Positions 22,538 to 31,546 are shown, counted from the first letter of the stretch. The stretch: DNA of 36,994 bases from Geobacter sp. (GCA_003499925.1 DNRQ01000088.1:1-36994), one strand, 5' to 3'. Numbers and translations are program-made. The notes: a model not told the origin generated them from the sequence alone.

Positions 22538-24159
22538 CAGGCCAGTTTGAACTGGGCGACCAGGGTGCTGAGATCGTCGGAGAGGCTGGCGAGCTGCGCT
22601 GCGGCCACCGACGACTCCTGGGAACCCTGTGCCGTACGCTGCACGACGTCGGATATCTGCGTGATATTGCCGGTGATCTCGCTGATCGTTGCGGTCTGCT
22701 CCTCGGCGGCCGTGGCGATCTGGTTCACCTGCATGCTGACCGCGTTGATCTGGTTCAGGATCTCCTGCAGGGCGCTTCCCGACTTGGCCGCCTCCTCCGT
22801 CCCCTGCTGGACCTCGCGTACACCCTCCTCCATCGCGGAAACCGCACCCTTGGTCTCGCCCTGGATCGCCTTGATCATTTCGCTGATCTCCCGGGTCGCC
22901 TTGGTGGTCCGCTCGGCCAGAGCCCGGACCTCGTCGGCTACCACGGCAAAGCCGCGCCCCTGTTCGCCGGCCCGGGCTGCCTCTATGGCGGCGTTCAGGG
23001 CGAGGAGATTGGTCTGGTCGGCTATGTCCTCGATGGTTCCGACGATGGCCCCGATCTGGTCGGAGCGGGCGCCGAGGCTTTCCACGGTGCGGGAGGTGGC
23101 GTTGACCCGGTCGGCTATCCGGTTCATGACCTCGACCGTTTGCGCCACGACCTGTGCCCCGGTCTCCGCAGCGCTGCTCGCCTGTTGCGAATTGCGGGCG
23201 GCGGCATGGCAGTTCTGGGCGATATCGTTGGAGGTGGCGGACATCTCCTCGCTTGCAGTGGCCACGGTCTGGGTCTGGCAGGCTACCTGTTCGGCGCCGC
23301 TGGCGATCTGCTCGGAGGTCGCGTGCAGCTCCGTCGAAGAGGCGGCGATGCTCGCCGATATGGCCGAGGTCTGGGACACGATGTCGCGCAGGTTTTGCAC
23401 CATATTCCCCATGGCGGCCATCAACTTGCCGGTTTCGGTGCCGTCGATGCCGGTGACCTGCACCGTCAGGTCTCTCTCGGCGATCCTGTCCGCAGTTTCT
23501 ACAGCTGCATTGAGCGGCCTGGTGATGCTGTTGACGATCCAAAGCGCGACCAGGGCGGCAATGCCAAGCGACAGTACCACCAAGGTGACAATGGCGATCC
23601 GGGCCTTCCTGGCGCCGCTCGCCGTGGCGTTCCCGTCCAGCTTCGCCCGTTCCTGAACATGGCTGGCCAGCTCCGACAGGGCGGCCTGATAGGCGACACG
23701 CTGCGCAGTCAGTTCCCTGAGCGCTTTCAGCGCCTCGGGCTTGTTCCCCTCGTTTAGAAGCGAGACCACCTTGTTGCGGGTGGCGGAGTAAGCGCCTCTC
23801 TTGTTGGATACCGCCTGAAACAGGGCCTTCTCCTTTTCAGACGACATCGATGCCTTGAGCTTGTCCAGGTTCTCGGTGGCAGCTCTCTGGTTGCCGGCGG
23901 TGGAACTAAGCTCGGACCGGCTGGCAACCACGCTCTCAGCCCTTATCGCTTCGTTTATCTGCAGCGAGGTTGCAGCAATTGCCTGATTGATTTCTGCCAG
24001 CAGGTTCATTTGCGGGATGCGTTTATCCAGTAGATTGACGATGTTCGAGTTGAGCGACGATATCGCGTAAAACGCCGTAAGTGCGACCACTGCGGAGGTG
24101 AAGATTATGATGCCGAAGCCGATGAAAAGTTTTACTCTGATTTTCATGTCTTTTCTCAT
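22537..24159 (-). CDS. Methyl-accepting chemotaxis protein
   Basis: The 540-residue receptor has a first membrane helix at about residues 7-29 and a four-helix-bundle ligand domain of the 4HB_MCP type (about 30-182). A second membrane helix (about 185-206, VTLVVLSLGIAALVALWIV), a HAMP domain (about 207-260) and a long cytoplasmic coiled-coil signalling domain follow. The signalling hairpin contains the conserved core EAARAGEQGRGFAVVADEVR. I chose ATG 24159 over 24174 because GGAGG lies eight bases before it. No CheW/CheA is encoded nearby, so it joins chemosensory arrays encoded elsewhere. Its ligand is unknown. It is cotranscribed with the CapA-family gene. Confidence 0.95.
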   Translation of the reverse strand: MRKDMKIRVKLFIGFGIIIFTSAVVALTAFYAISSLNSNIVNLLDKRIPQMNLLAEINQAIAATSLQINEAIRAESVVASRSELSSTAGNQRAATENLDKLKASMSSEKEKALFQAVSNKRGAYSATRNKVVSLLNEGNKPEALKALRELTAQRVAYQAALSELASHVQERAKLDGNATASGARKARIAIVTLVVLSLGIAALVALWIVNSITRPLNAAVETADRIAERDLTVQVTGIDGTETGKLMAAMGNMVQNLRDIVSQTSAISASIAASSTELHATSEQIASGAEQVACQTQTVATASEEMSATSNDIAQNCHAAARNSQQASSAAETGAQVVAQTVEVMNRIADRVNATSRTVESLGARSDQIGAIVGTIEDIADQTNLLALNAAIEAARAGEQGRGFAVVADEVRALAERTTKATREISEMIKAIQGETKGAVSAMEEGVREVQQGTEEAAKSGSALQEILNQINAVSMQVNQIATAAEEQTATISEITGNITQISDVVQRTAQGSQESSVAAAQLASLSDDLSTLVAQFKLA

Positions 24160-24316
24160 TGATTTTGCCTCCATTTTTGACGTGATATAGAGCGTGGCTT
24201 GTAATAAAGGATTGCGAGCCTTATTCTAATTAGTTTTACTGCCGAAGCTGCCACATATAGCCCGTTCATAGATAAATTACACACAAAACCCGATTATAAT
24301 GCCTGTCATCTGAGTG
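24160..24316. promoter_or_regulatory. Upstream region of the chemotaxis receptor gene
   Basis: This AT-rich region carries the presumed promoter of the receptor/CapA operon. I could not match a sigma-28 or sigma-54 consensus with confidence. Confidence 0.3.
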
Positions 24317-24552
24317 TCAAGCCTGACCAATACTTAGCTGCTTATCAAATGATGTTGTCGTGATAACGATATAAACTATTTTATCAACGTATTGATAATG
24401 TTCTCCGAATTGGATGCATTCTCCATGCATGTGCCCAGCGAATACTGTAATTTTACTGGTGGTTCTGACTGTTGTATGGTTTATATCAGGCTCACGGCTT
24501 ACTGCTAGCTTGTCTCGCAAATCCTGGCGCGCTCCTTCACCATTGGCATATT
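24317..24552 (-). pseudogene. Possible metallophosphoesterase remnant
   Basis: On the minus strand an open frame of about 78 codons ends at 24317. It reads ...EGARQDLRDKLAVSREP... and then ITVFAGHMHGECIQF, where GHMHG resembles the C-terminal GHxHG metal-binding motif of calcineurin-like phosphoesterases. It lacks a good start codon and the N-terminal motifs, and is AT-rich. A gene fragment is the simplest reading, but the match is short. Confidence 0.3.
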
Positions 24553-24619
24553 TCTAAACTGCTCAGGAACAAGTACATCCTGTGGCGGGAATTGCTTTCA
24601 ATCGGGCACTCTCAGTCGC

Positions 24620-25007
24620 GTGTCTAAGAGGAAAACGATGGAATGTGGAATCTTGAGAGGTGCTATGCAGTTTAGTCGAGACAGAAGGACGTATTCGGCA
24701 AATGCACCGTGTTCCGCGGGATTACCGGCGGGCATACGTCCGGGAGCACAGGATTCCTTACGGGCAGTGGAAGAAGCAGTGAGGAGATCACCACGGGGGC
24801 AAGCGAGGCGGCAAGGGAGGGCAGGGTGGGCGTGGCGGACATCAGGGACGCGGAGATCATGGCGGGCGGGGTGATCGGGGGCACTGAAAGGGCCCCCCCT
24901 TTTCTAGATCCGGTAGGGTGGGCCGTGCCCACCATCAGGTTGCGGTTCCGGTGGGCGCGGCCCACCCTACTCTAGTATCGGGGGGGAGTTTTGCATCATG
25001 CTTTACT
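24620..25007. other. Region without a supported gene, ending in an inverted repeat
   Basis: Plus-strand frames are open for 80-90 codons (for example 24709-24975) but have no Shine-Dalgarno and do not look like a protein family. The right end holds a palindromic intergenic repeat (24912-24971). Confidence 0.4.
24912..24971. repeat. Intergenic inverted repeat (GTAGGGTGGGC type)
   Basis: GTAGGGTGGGC at the left pairs with GCCCACCCTAC at the right, with an inner GGGCCGTGCCCACC/GGTGGGCGCGGCCC pair. It lies downstream of the rhomboid gene and is a widespread kind of REP-like element. Confidence 0.8.
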
Positions 25008-25961
25008 TCAATCGGCGAACTTCAGCGCGGACCACCAGGCAGCGAGCAGCACGCAGGCGCTCATGAGCGCGAGCAGAGCGTTCATGAGACGTCTCGGGCG
25101 CCCGAGACACCCCACCAGCCACTCGGCAACGAATCCCAAGCCGAAGCCGAACAGAAAACCGAAGAGATGGGCACCCAGGTCGGTCCGCTTTCCCTCGGTC
25201 CCAAGCAGCGCCAGCAGTGAGAGCGCGGCAGCGATGGGAAGCGGCCAGCGCCTGCGCAGGTGATGCCGGTAGCGAACCAGGGTGACGGCGCCAAGGATGC
25301 CGACGGCCCCGAATACGGCAGTTGAAGAACCGATCGAGCTGTGGCTTGGCAGCTGCAGGTAGGCGTTCATGAAATTGCCAAGTATGCCGGAGGCGAGAAG
25401 CAGGCTCCAGGCCAGCCCGGAGCCGAGGTCGCGGCAGAGATAGATGATGAAGACCCCTCCGATGGCGAGGTTGCTGAACAGGTGCAGCCAGTCGGCGTGG
25501 AGGGTGAGTGCTGTGACGAGCCGCCACCACTCGCCGTTCAGGATCTGGCTGCCATGGGCATTGCCGATCTCGATCCAGTCGACCGGGTGCCGCCCCATGA
25601 TGGCGAGGTCGAGGCCGGTCAGGTTGTGAAAGGTGGCGAGCAGGATCAGGATCGACAGCGTCGGCAGGGTGTTTTCGATCATGGGGCGAACCGGCGGGAG
25701 AGACGGGGGCCAGTTCCGGTTTTCCTCGACGAAGAGGCGAAGTTCGCGAAGGGCTGCAGCGAGGCGCTCTTCCGGCACCAGCAATTGCCATCCTGCCTCG
25801 CCTCGCTCCACGCGGCTTTCCAGGAAGCGGGCTTGAAGTACCAGGGCCCAAAGGCGTGCGCGCCGCTCCGTGAGGGCGGTCCCCTTGGGATCGACCCGCT
25901 CAACCGGTATCGCGACCCAATCCTCCTCAGTCCTTTCGCTATGTTCCGGCTCCAGATCCAT
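25008..25961 (-). CDS. Rhomboid-family intramembrane serine protease
   Basis: The 317-residue membrane protein has a cytoplasmic N-terminal region of about 95 residues and then six to seven membrane helices. Rhomboid motifs are present: WRLVTALTLHADWLHLFSN (His155, His160 and Asn164 of the HxxxxHxxxN region), the nucleophile loop IGSSTAVFG with Ser213, and the catalytic His265 in GAHLFGFLFG. The usual GxSG is GSST, a variation in the last residue. It should cleave membrane proteins within the bilayer; the substrate is unknown. ATG 25961 is preferred over the GTG at 25997 only because it keeps the acidic domain; neither has a strong Shine-Dalgarno. Confidence 0.9.
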   Translation of the reverse strand: MDLEPEHSERTEEDWVAIPVERVDPKGTALTERRARLWALVLQARFLESRVERGEAGWQLLVPEERLAAALRELRLFVEENRNWPPSLPPVRPMIENTLPTLSILILLATFHNLTGLDLAIMGRHPVDWIEIGNAHGSQILNGEWWRLVTALTLHADWLHLFSNLAIGGVFIIYLCRDLGSGLAWSLLLASGILGNFMNAYLQLPSHSSIGSSTAVFGAVGILGAVTLVRYRHHLRRRWPLPIAAALSLLALLGTEGKRTDLGAHLFGFLFGFGLGFVAEWLVGCLGRPRRLMNALLALMSACVLLAAWWSALKFAD

Positions 25962-26626
25962 GCGGCACAGTATCGCAGATAGTTCCCTGCAGGTCACTAA
26001 AGAATTTTGATTAGTACCTCGCTGGAACTTGTGCCGCCTTCTCCGACACCAGATCCAGCGCTTACAAACTCTCCTCCCCCCGGAGGGGGGAGGTCGGGAG
26101 GGGGGAAGTCTGCGGCTTCTGCGAAGAATCAGCGGAGTGCCCCCTCCCTAGCCCTCCCCCTCCGGGGGAGGGGACATTTAGGCGTCAGGATGAAAACTGT
26201 TGCTTGTAACTGTTTGCGAAGCGCTGATCTTTCACCTCTCCCCCCTCCCTTCATGGGATGGGAGGGGGGAGAGGTGAGGCTTTGGGGGGAGATCACCCTT
26301 ACCCGCTTTCCCTGGTGTACTCCCTTGACTATTGCTGCTAAGGTGTTAAAAGAAGACAGTGTTTGGCCGGAACGGCCGGCGCCTTGCGCTAGGCATCGGA
26401 CGAACCGTGGCGCTTTGCGCGAGTGAGGGGTGGGAAGGGGAAAAACAGCATGTCATCGACAACTGTCAGGTCGGCTGTATCCGCCGGGAGTGCCGATTCG
26501 GGCACCCCGCACCCTGCCGGCGAGCCACTGCCCGACTGCAGGCACCGGCACCCCTCTCGCAGGTGGCCGATCCGGTTGCGCTGGCATCGCCGGCTGATCC
26601 GGCTAGGCAAAAGGAGATACGTGAAT
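25962..26626. other. Intergenic region with three GC-rich hairpins
   Basis: No gene is supported. It contains palindromes at 26073-26090, 26152-26174 and 26233-26276. The last has a perfect 17-bp stem (CACCTCTCCCCCCTCCC with its complement) and a ten-base loop. Open frames running through 26359-26646 have no family resemblance. Confidence 0.6.
26233..26276. repeat. Perfect 17-bp-stem hairpin
   Basis: The arms 26233-26249 and 26260-26276 are exact reverse complements. A related C-rich/G-rich palindrome family recurs at 36091-36115 and 36858-36930. No T-tract follows, so it may be a REP-type repeat rather than a terminator. Confidence 0.8.
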
Positions 26627-27022
26627 ATGATTACAGAGGGTATTAAACTCTTCGCCGAAAAGGTGGGGCATGCTTTTGTCGCCACGGCTGACGCAAAGGG
26701 ACATCCCCATCTGGCAGCCGGGAGGGGTGTGTCGGTTTCACATCCTGACCTGCTGGTTTTCGAGGCATGGTTTTGCCTGACGACGCTGCGAAACCTGCAG
26801 GAAAATCCGAGCATCGCCGTGGCCATTGCCGACCCGGCCACGGGAAACGGTTACCAGTTCACCGGTCGCGTCGAGAAGGCTGAGGATACGGCGCTTCTCG
26901 ACGGCTACCTCCCCGGCGTTGAGCCTTCCGGCATGCCGCAGGTGCAGTGGAGGCTCGAGGTCAGGGTTGACAGCGTGATGGCGTTTTCAGCGGATGCACA
27001 TTCGGACCGCCCCTTGGGGTAG
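26627..27022 (+). CDS. Pyridoxamine 5'-phosphate oxidase-family (split-barrel FMN-binding) protein
   Basis: The 131-residue protein fits the small split-beta-barrel flavin-binding family. Strands and turns read as FVATADAKGHPHLAAGRG, then FCLTTLRNLQENPSIAVAIAD and GYQFTGRVEKAED. The TLRNLQENP piece corresponds to the 'T..NL..NP.V' helix typical of PPOX-type proteins. These bind FMN or F420 and reduce or oxidise small molecules; the substrate is unknown. AAGGAG precedes ATG 26627 by about ten bases; a GTG two codons earlier is possible. It is convergent with the oxidase operon, whose last gene ends 18 bases away. Confidence 0.75.
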   Translation: MITEGIKLFAEKVGHAFVATADAKGHPHLAAGRGVSVSHPDLLVFEAWFCLTTLRNLQENPSIAVAIADPATGNGYQFTGRVEKAEDTALLDGYLPGVEPSGMPQVQWRLEVRVDSVMAFSADAHSDRPLG

Positions 27023-27040
27023 GGCCGGCTGCAGGAGGAT

Positions 27041-27232
27041 TCAGCCCTTTGCGGCGCTCTGCAGCAGGAGTTCCTCAGCCTTCGGGACGTCTTCCTCCGC
27101 TACCTCTATCTGCCGGGTGGTTCCTGCGCCTGCCGGCGGCGCGGCGACGAAATACTCGATCCCGCCCTTTAGCAGCACCGCCTCGACCCGCGCCAGATCT
27201 GCCTCGTCCTTCGGATCATAAAATCTCACCAT
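27041..27232 (-). CDS. DUF2007-type small protein, last gene of the oxidase operon
   Basis: The 63-residue protein (MVRFYDPKDEADLARVEAVL...) has the beta-alpha-beta layout of DUF2007/signal-transducing-protein-like domains: a strand, a helix, then GGIEYFVA and IEVAEEDVPKAEELL. These small soluble proteins are widespread and not characterised; some are thought to bind PII-like partners. A near-perfect Shine-Dalgarno (AGGAGG) precedes ATG 27232. It lies 59 bases after the heme O synthase gene in the same direction, so probably on the same transcript. Confidence 0.7.
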   Translation of the reverse strand: MVRFYDPKDEADLARVEAVLLKGGIEYFVAAPPAGAGTTRQIEVAEEDVPKAEELLLQSAAKG

Positions 27233-27291
27233 GACGTCCTCCTTTCCTGGATTAGATTGTACAACTGTTGCGCCTGCTCCTGAAAGAGGGT

Positions 27292-28191
27292 TCAGAGGCA
27301 GATGTCGACGATGATGAGGGTGAACAGCAGCAGGATGTAGGCGATGGAGCACCTGAACGCCTCGCGATACCTGGCGCCGTTGGCCATGAGGAAGCGGCAG
27401 GCGAGAAGGTAGCAGATCCCCAGAAGGAGCGCGCAGCCAGCGTATCCGGTTGAGCAGGGTCCCCCGAAGCGAAGCAGCACGCTTGCCGGGATCAGGGCGG
27501 CTATCCCGAGGTAGATGCAGGATTTGGTGAATCTTTCCCCCTTGACCAGCGGCAGTATCGGTACCCCGGCCGCCCGGTACTCTTCCCGGTGGGACAACGA
27601 CAGGAGCCAGAAGTGTGGCGGCTGCCAGAGGAGCATGATCAGAAAGAGCGCAAGGCTGGTCCAATCGGGGCGGGCTGCTACGGCGGCATGTCCGATCAAG
27701 GCCGGGAACGCGCCGGGGAGTCCCCCCATGACGGCCGCCCAGTGCGTGTGGCGCTTCAGAAATAGCGTGTAGTAAAGCGTGTAGCTCAATGCCGCGGCAA
27801 TAAGGAGCAGTGCGGTTCTGGTGCTGAGCAGTGCCGCGGCAATCGCGACTGCGGCGCTGGTCAGCCCGAGCGCGGCCGCAAGGGCGGGGCCTGCTCCCAC
27901 CTGCCTGAGAGCGGCGCTGCGCAGGGTCAGGCGCTCCATCTGCGCGTCCATCCGGCGATCCAGCACGCTGTTGGTCACTGCGGAGCCTGCCGACATCAGG
28001 AGCAGGCTGGCCAGGCAGGGAACCCCGATCCCGGGCTCCGGGAGACCCCTGCCGGCCACCACCATGCCGGTGAATCCCGAAAACGTGACCGCTGCCACGA
28101 TTCCCGGTTTGGACAGGACGAAGAGCGCGCAGCACAGGTTGAACAGCCCCGGCGACTCCTTCAGCCTGTTTCCGGTGGCGGAGCTGATCAT
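27292..28191 (-). CDS. ctaB: Protoheme IX farnesyltransferase (heme O synthase)
   Basis: The 299-residue UbiA-family prenyltransferase has about nine membrane helices. The first polyprenyl-diphosphate/Mg motif is NSVLDRRMDAQMERLTLR (Asn and Asp residues in the N-x3-D-x3-D spacing). The loop motifs WAAVMGGLPGAFPALIG, PPHFWLLSLSHREEY and GVPILPLVKG are those of CtaB/CyoE. It attaches farnesyl to heme B to make heme O, the precursor of heme A for the oxidase encoded upstream. The start overlaps the ctaA stop by four bases (ATGA), so the two heme A pathway genes are translationally coupled. Confidence 0.95.
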   Translation of the reverse strand: MISSATGNRLKESPGLFNLCCALFVLSKPGIVAAVTFSGFTGMVVAGRGLPEPGIGVPCLASLLLMSAGSAVTNSVLDRRMDAQMERLTLRSAALRQVGAGPALAAALGLTSAAVAIAAALLSTRTALLLIAAALSYTLYYTLFLKRHTHWAAVMGGLPGAFPALIGHAAVAARPDWTSLALFLIMLLWQPPHFWLLSLSHREEYRAAGVPILPLVKGERFTKSCIYLGIAALIPASVLLRFGGPCSTGYAGCALLLGICYLLACRFLMANGARYREAFRCSIAYILLLFTLIIVDICL

Positions 28192-29051
28192 TTGCCGGCT
28201 CCGCTCGGCTCGCCCATCTGCAACAGCCAGATCCGCAGAGTGAGCCCGATGATGGCGAGCGTCAGAGCGAGATGCAGCGAGGTGATCGGATAGCTCAGCC
28301 CCGACTTGACCACGGCTGCGCCGATCCCGATCTGCAGCGCCACCAGGCAGGCCAGGGAAAAAAGCTCGGAGTGCCGTTTTTTCAGGCGCTTGTCCAGCAG
28401 CGAGGCGAGGTAGAGCAGGATGGTGGTGCAGAGCGTTCCCATGGCGAGCAGGCGGTGGGTGAAGTTGGTCGTGGTGGGGGTGTCCCAGAGTGCCGGAATG
28501 ATCTCGCCACGGCAGGCCGGAAAGTCGGGGCAGGCGAGCCCGGACCCGGAGTGGCGCAGATAGGCGCCAAGCGACGCCTGGGAAAAGACCAGCAGCATGA
28601 CGCAGAAAAGCGGCCCGGCATACCCGGTGAGCGAGAGCTGCGCCGGACCCGTCGTTTCGTCGCACGATGCCATGTAGAGGACGAGCAGGAACAGGGCCAG
28701 CCCGATCATGAAATGTACCGTGGTGAGCTGCACCGGCAGCCCCAGAAGCACCACGGCCCCCCCGATGCCGATCTCCACGGCGACCAGGGCGAGCGCTGCG
28801 ACCGGGATCGCCCTCTGCAATCCCCGGTAATGCGCCATCCTCCGGCGTGCCAGCAGGAGCAGGGAGATTGCCGCCAGGGCGGCGAGCACGCGGTGCAGGA
28901 ACTCCATCCAGATGTCGACCCGCAGGGGGGGCAGGAATTTCCCCTGGCAAAGCGGCCAGTCGGGGCAGGCGAGCCCCGCCTCCATTCCGGCGACCAGGTT
29001 CCCCCAGATGAGCAGTACGAAGAAGAGTCCGGCTGTTATCCGCCCTAGCAT
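28188..29051 (-). CDS. ctaA: Heme A synthase (CtaA/COX15)
   Basis: The 287-residue protein has eight membrane helices in two homologous halves. The heme-ligand His residues lie in FLHRVLAAL, HFMIGLAL, HRLLAMGTL and HLALTLAI. Two Cys pairs (ACPDWPLC and ACPDFPAC), one in each half, mark the form with extracytoplasmic disulphides. It oxidises the methyl group of heme O to the formyl group of heme A, needed for the aa3 centre. GGAGG precedes ATG 29051. It lies 19 bases after the subunit IV gene and overlaps ctaB. Confidence 0.95.
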   Translation of the reverse strand: MLGRITAGLFFVLLIWGNLVAGMEAGLACPDWPLCQGKFLPPLRVDIWMEFLHRVLAALAAISLLLLARRRMAHYRGLQRAIPVAALALVAVEIGIGGAVVLLGLPVQLTTVHFMIGLALFLLVLYMASCDETTGPAQLSLTGYAGPLFCVMLLVFSQASLGAYLRHSGSGLACPDFPACRGEIIPALWDTPTTTNFTHRLLAMGTLCTTILLYLASLLDKRLKKRHSELFSLACLVALQIGIGAAVVKSGLSYPITSLHLALTLAIIGLTLRIWLLQMGEPSGAGK

Positions 29052-29070
29052 GTGACACCTCCGGGTTGCA

Positions 29071-29334
29071 TTACCTGTACAGCGTGTCGGTCAGCGTTCC
29101 TGTGATGATGAGCCCGAGTATCAGCAGCGGAAAGAGGGCAAAAGCCAGCACCAGCTTGATCTCGTGGCGCAGATGCATGAAGTAGAGCGCGACCAGCGCC
29201 GCCTTGAACGAGGCGACGCCGAGTGCGACGCCGGCGTTCCAAAGGCCGAGGTCAAGATAGGAAACCCCCACTGTCGCGGCGGTCAGCATCAGCAGCACCG
29301 CCCATACGATTACGTAGTTTCGATACGCTGCCAT
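29071..29334 (-). CDS. coxD: Cytochrome c oxidase subunit IV (caa3-type)
   Basis: The 87-residue protein with three membrane helices fits the prokaryotic subunit IV family (YRNYVIVWAVLLMLTAATVGVSYLDLG; FKAALVALYFMHLRHE). It is a non-catalytic accessory subunit that stabilises the oxidase. ATG 29334 is preferred over the GTG at 29340 because GAGG lies five bases before it. The gene starts seven bases after the subunit III stop. Confidence 0.9.
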   Translation of the reverse strand: MAAYRNYVIVWAVLLMLTAATVGVSYLDLGLWNAGVALGVASFKAALVALYFMHLRHEIKLVLAFALFPLLILGLIITGTLTDTLYR

Positions 29335-29341
29335 AGCCACC

Positions 29342-29923
29342 TCAGCCGATCAGGTAGAGCAGGGGGAACAGGTAGATCCATACCAGGTCGACAAAATGCC
29401 AGTAGAGCCCGGTCACCTCGACCGGCGTGTTGTACTGGTCCGAGAAATCGCCACGCCGCGCGCGCCTCAAAAGCCACACCATCACCAGCATCCCGAGCAC
29501 GACGTGGAGGCCGTGCAGCCCGGTCATCATGAAGTAGAGCCCGAAAAACAGGTTGCTCTCGGGGAACAGGCCGTGCCTGAAATCCCCGCTCCACTCAAGG
29601 TACTTGATGCCGAGGAAGCCTGCGGCAAGCGCCAGGGTGAGCAGCAGCGATATCTGCAGTACCCACTGCCTCCCCCTCCGGATCGCGGCGATGCCGACCG
29701 CCATGGTGAGGCTGCTGGTCAGGAGCAAAACGGTGTTCAGGGCACCCATGACCCGGTCCAGCTTCAGGTGCTCCCGGTGGAACAGCTCGGGGTATTCGAG
29801 GCGGAACACCACGTACACGGTGAACAGCCCGCCGAAGAGCAAAAGCTCGGTGGCGAGAAAGGCCCAGATGCCGAGCCTCGCCGGGACCGGCGCCCCTTTG
29901 TGCATTTCCCGGCTACTCGTCAC
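29342..29923 (-). CDS. coxC: Cytochrome c oxidase subunit III
   Basis: The 193-residue protein has five membrane helices, the short form typical of caa3 oxidases (seven in the long form). Signature regions are LGIWAFLATELLLFGGLF, MTGLHGLHVVLGM and YWHFVDLVWIYLFPLLYL. It supports proton uptake and assembly of subunit I. The likely start is the GTG at 29923, eleven bases inside the end of subunit I, since GGAG precedes it by five bases. ATG 29905 is the alternative. Confidence 0.95.
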   Translation of the reverse strand: MTSSREMHKGAPVPARLGIWAFLATELLLFGGLFTVYVVFRLEYPELFHREHLKLDRVMGALNTVLLLTSSLTMAVGIAAIRRGRQWVLQISLLLTLALAAGFLGIKYLEWSGDFRHGLFPESNLFFGLYFMMTGLHGLHVVLGMLVMVWLLRRARRGDFSDQYNTPVEVTGLYWHFVDLVWIYLFPLLYLIG

Positions 29924-31535
29924 GTCCGCTCCTCGATCTGCTGCCGTAGCCGTAGGGCCAGTCGGTCACCGTCGGGATCTCCTCGAAATTTTCCACCGGA
30001 GGAGGCGAGGGGACGCTCCATTCCAGGGTGAGCCCTTGCCAGGGGTTGTCCGGGGCGCGGGCGCCGCTGCGCAGGGAGCGGACGAAGTTTGCGAACATGA
30101 TCAGGATGCCGAGGAAGAGAAACCAGGAGCCTACCGTCGCCACGATGTTGAGCGGCTGGTACTTTTCCGGGTACTGCGAAAAGCGCCTGGGCATCCCCTG
30201 CATCCCCAGGATGAACATGGGGAAGAAGGTGACGTTGAACCCGGTGACGATCAGCCACCAGGCCTGTTTCGCCCACCCCTCGTGCAGCATCCGGCCGGTG
30301 ATTTTAGGGAACCAGTAGTGCAGCCCGGCGAAGAGCCCCATGATGGTCCCCCCCATCATGGTGTAGTGGAAATGGGCCACCAGGAAGTAGGTGTCGGTGA
30401 CGTGCACGTCGGTGGCGAGGGAGCCCAGGAAGAGCCCGGTCAGGCCGCCGATGATGAAGAGGAAGATGAAGGTGAGCGCGTAGAGCATGGGCGAATCGAG
30501 CGAGATCGAGCCGCGGTAGAGCGTGGCGATCCAGTTGAAGATCTTGATGCCGGTCGGAACGGCGACGAAGAAGGTGAGAAAGGAGAAGATCACGGCGGCC
30601 GGGGTGGACATGCCGCTCACGAACATGTGGTGTCCCCAGACCAGGAAGCCGATGAAGGCTATGGCGAGCGCCGAGTAGGCGATCGCCTTGTAGCCGAAGA
30701 TCGGCTTCCTGGCGAAGACCGGGATCACCTCGGAGATGATCCCCATGGCGGGAAGTATCATGACGTAGACCACCGGATGCGAGTAGAACCAGAAAAAGTG
30801 CTGGAATAACAGCGGGTCGCCACCCTTGGCAGGATCGAAGAACCCCACCCCGAAGACCCTCTCGGCGATGAGCAGCACGAAGGTGATGCCGATCACGGGC
30901 GTTGCCAGCACCTGGATCACGCTGGTCGCGTACATGCCCCAGATGAAGAGCGGCATCCGGTACCAGCTCATGCCGGGAGCCCGCATGGTGTGGATGGTGA
31001 CGATGAAATTGAGCCCTGTGAGGATGGAGGAGAGGCCGACCAGGAACAGGCCGAGCGAGAGGGCGGTGACCGCGCTGGAGCTTTGTGCGGAGTAGGGGGT
31101 GTAAAAGGTCCAGCCGGTATCGATCGGTCTCAGCAGCGAGGCGACGGTCACCACGACTCCCACCACGAAGATCCAGTAGCTGTACAGGTTCAGCCGGGGG
31201 AAGGCGACGTCTCGCGCTCCGATCAGAAGCGGGATGAAGAAGTTCCCCAGCGATGAGGGGATGGCCGGGATGATGAAAAGGAAGATCATCATGGCGCCGT
31301 GCAGGGTGAAGAGGACGTTGTAGGCATGGTCGCTGAAAAGCGCCGGCCCCGGGGAGAGCAGCTTCAGGCGCAGCGCCATGGCGATGACCCCCCCCACCAG
31401 GAAGAAGAAGTGCGTGGTGATGAGGTACATGACGCCGATCCGCTTGTGGTCGTGGGTGAAGGCCCAGGAGCGGAACCCCCTTGCTGCCAGGTAGTCCGGT
31501 TGGGGCTGCGTGGTGGCGATCCCTTCATTGGACAT
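29913..31535 (-). CDS. coxA: Cytochrome c oxidase subunit I (type A2 heme-copper oxidase)
   Basis: The 540-residue protein has 12 membrane helices. It carries the catalytic core: a heme a ligand His in FTLHGAMM, the CuB region FWFYSHPVVYVMILP with the cross-linked His253-Tyr257, the His pair WGHHMFVSGM, and the heme a/a3 ligands in VAHFHYTMMGG. Position 255 is Val where type A1 enzymes have the D-channel Glu, while Tyr251-Ser252 precede the His. This is the YS motif of type A2. The Asp at the D-channel mouth (IGARDVAFPRLN) and the K-channel Lys (VPTGIKIFNW) are present. It reduces oxygen to water and pumps protons. ATG 31535 is preferred to the GTG at 31550. Confidence 0.97.
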   Translation of the reverse strand: MSNEGIATTQPQPDYLAARGFRSWAFTHDHKRIGVMYLITTHFFFLVGGVIAMALRLKLLSPGPALFSDHAYNVLFTLHGAMMIFLFIIPAIPSSLGNFFIPLLIGARDVAFPRLNLYSYWIFVVGVVVTVASLLRPIDTGWTFYTPYSAQSSSAVTALSLGLFLVGLSSILTGLNFIVTIHTMRAPGMSWYRMPLFIWGMYATSVIQVLATPVIGITFVLLIAERVFGVGFFDPAKGGDPLLFQHFFWFYSHPVVYVMILPAMGIISEVIPVFARKPIFGYKAIAYSALAIAFIGFLVWGHHMFVSGMSTPAAVIFSFLTFFVAVPTGIKIFNWIATLYRGSISLDSPMLYALTFIFLFIIGGLTGLFLGSLATDVHVTDTYFLVAHFHYTMMGGTIMGLFAGLHYWFPKITGRMLHEGWAKQAWWLIVTGFNVTFFPMFILGMQGMPRRFSQYPEKYQPLNIVATVGSWFLFLGILIMFANFVRSLRSGARAPDNPWQGLTLEWSVPSPPPVENFEEIPTVTDWPYGYGSRSRSGRDE

Positions 31536-31546
31536 CGGCGTTTCCC

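Noticed and set aside
22538..23542. N-terminal extension of the CapA-family protein to 705 codons
   Set aside because: The extension lies in the receptor gene in another frame and is Arg/Gly-rich shadow sequence.
22166..23656. Long plus-strand frame of 496 codons opposite the chemotaxis receptor
   Set aside because: Shadow of the coiled-coil receptor gene.
26359..26646. A 95-codon plus-strand frame before the PPOX-type gene
   Set aside because: No Shine-Dalgarno, Arg/Pro-rich composition and overlap with the better supported gene start.
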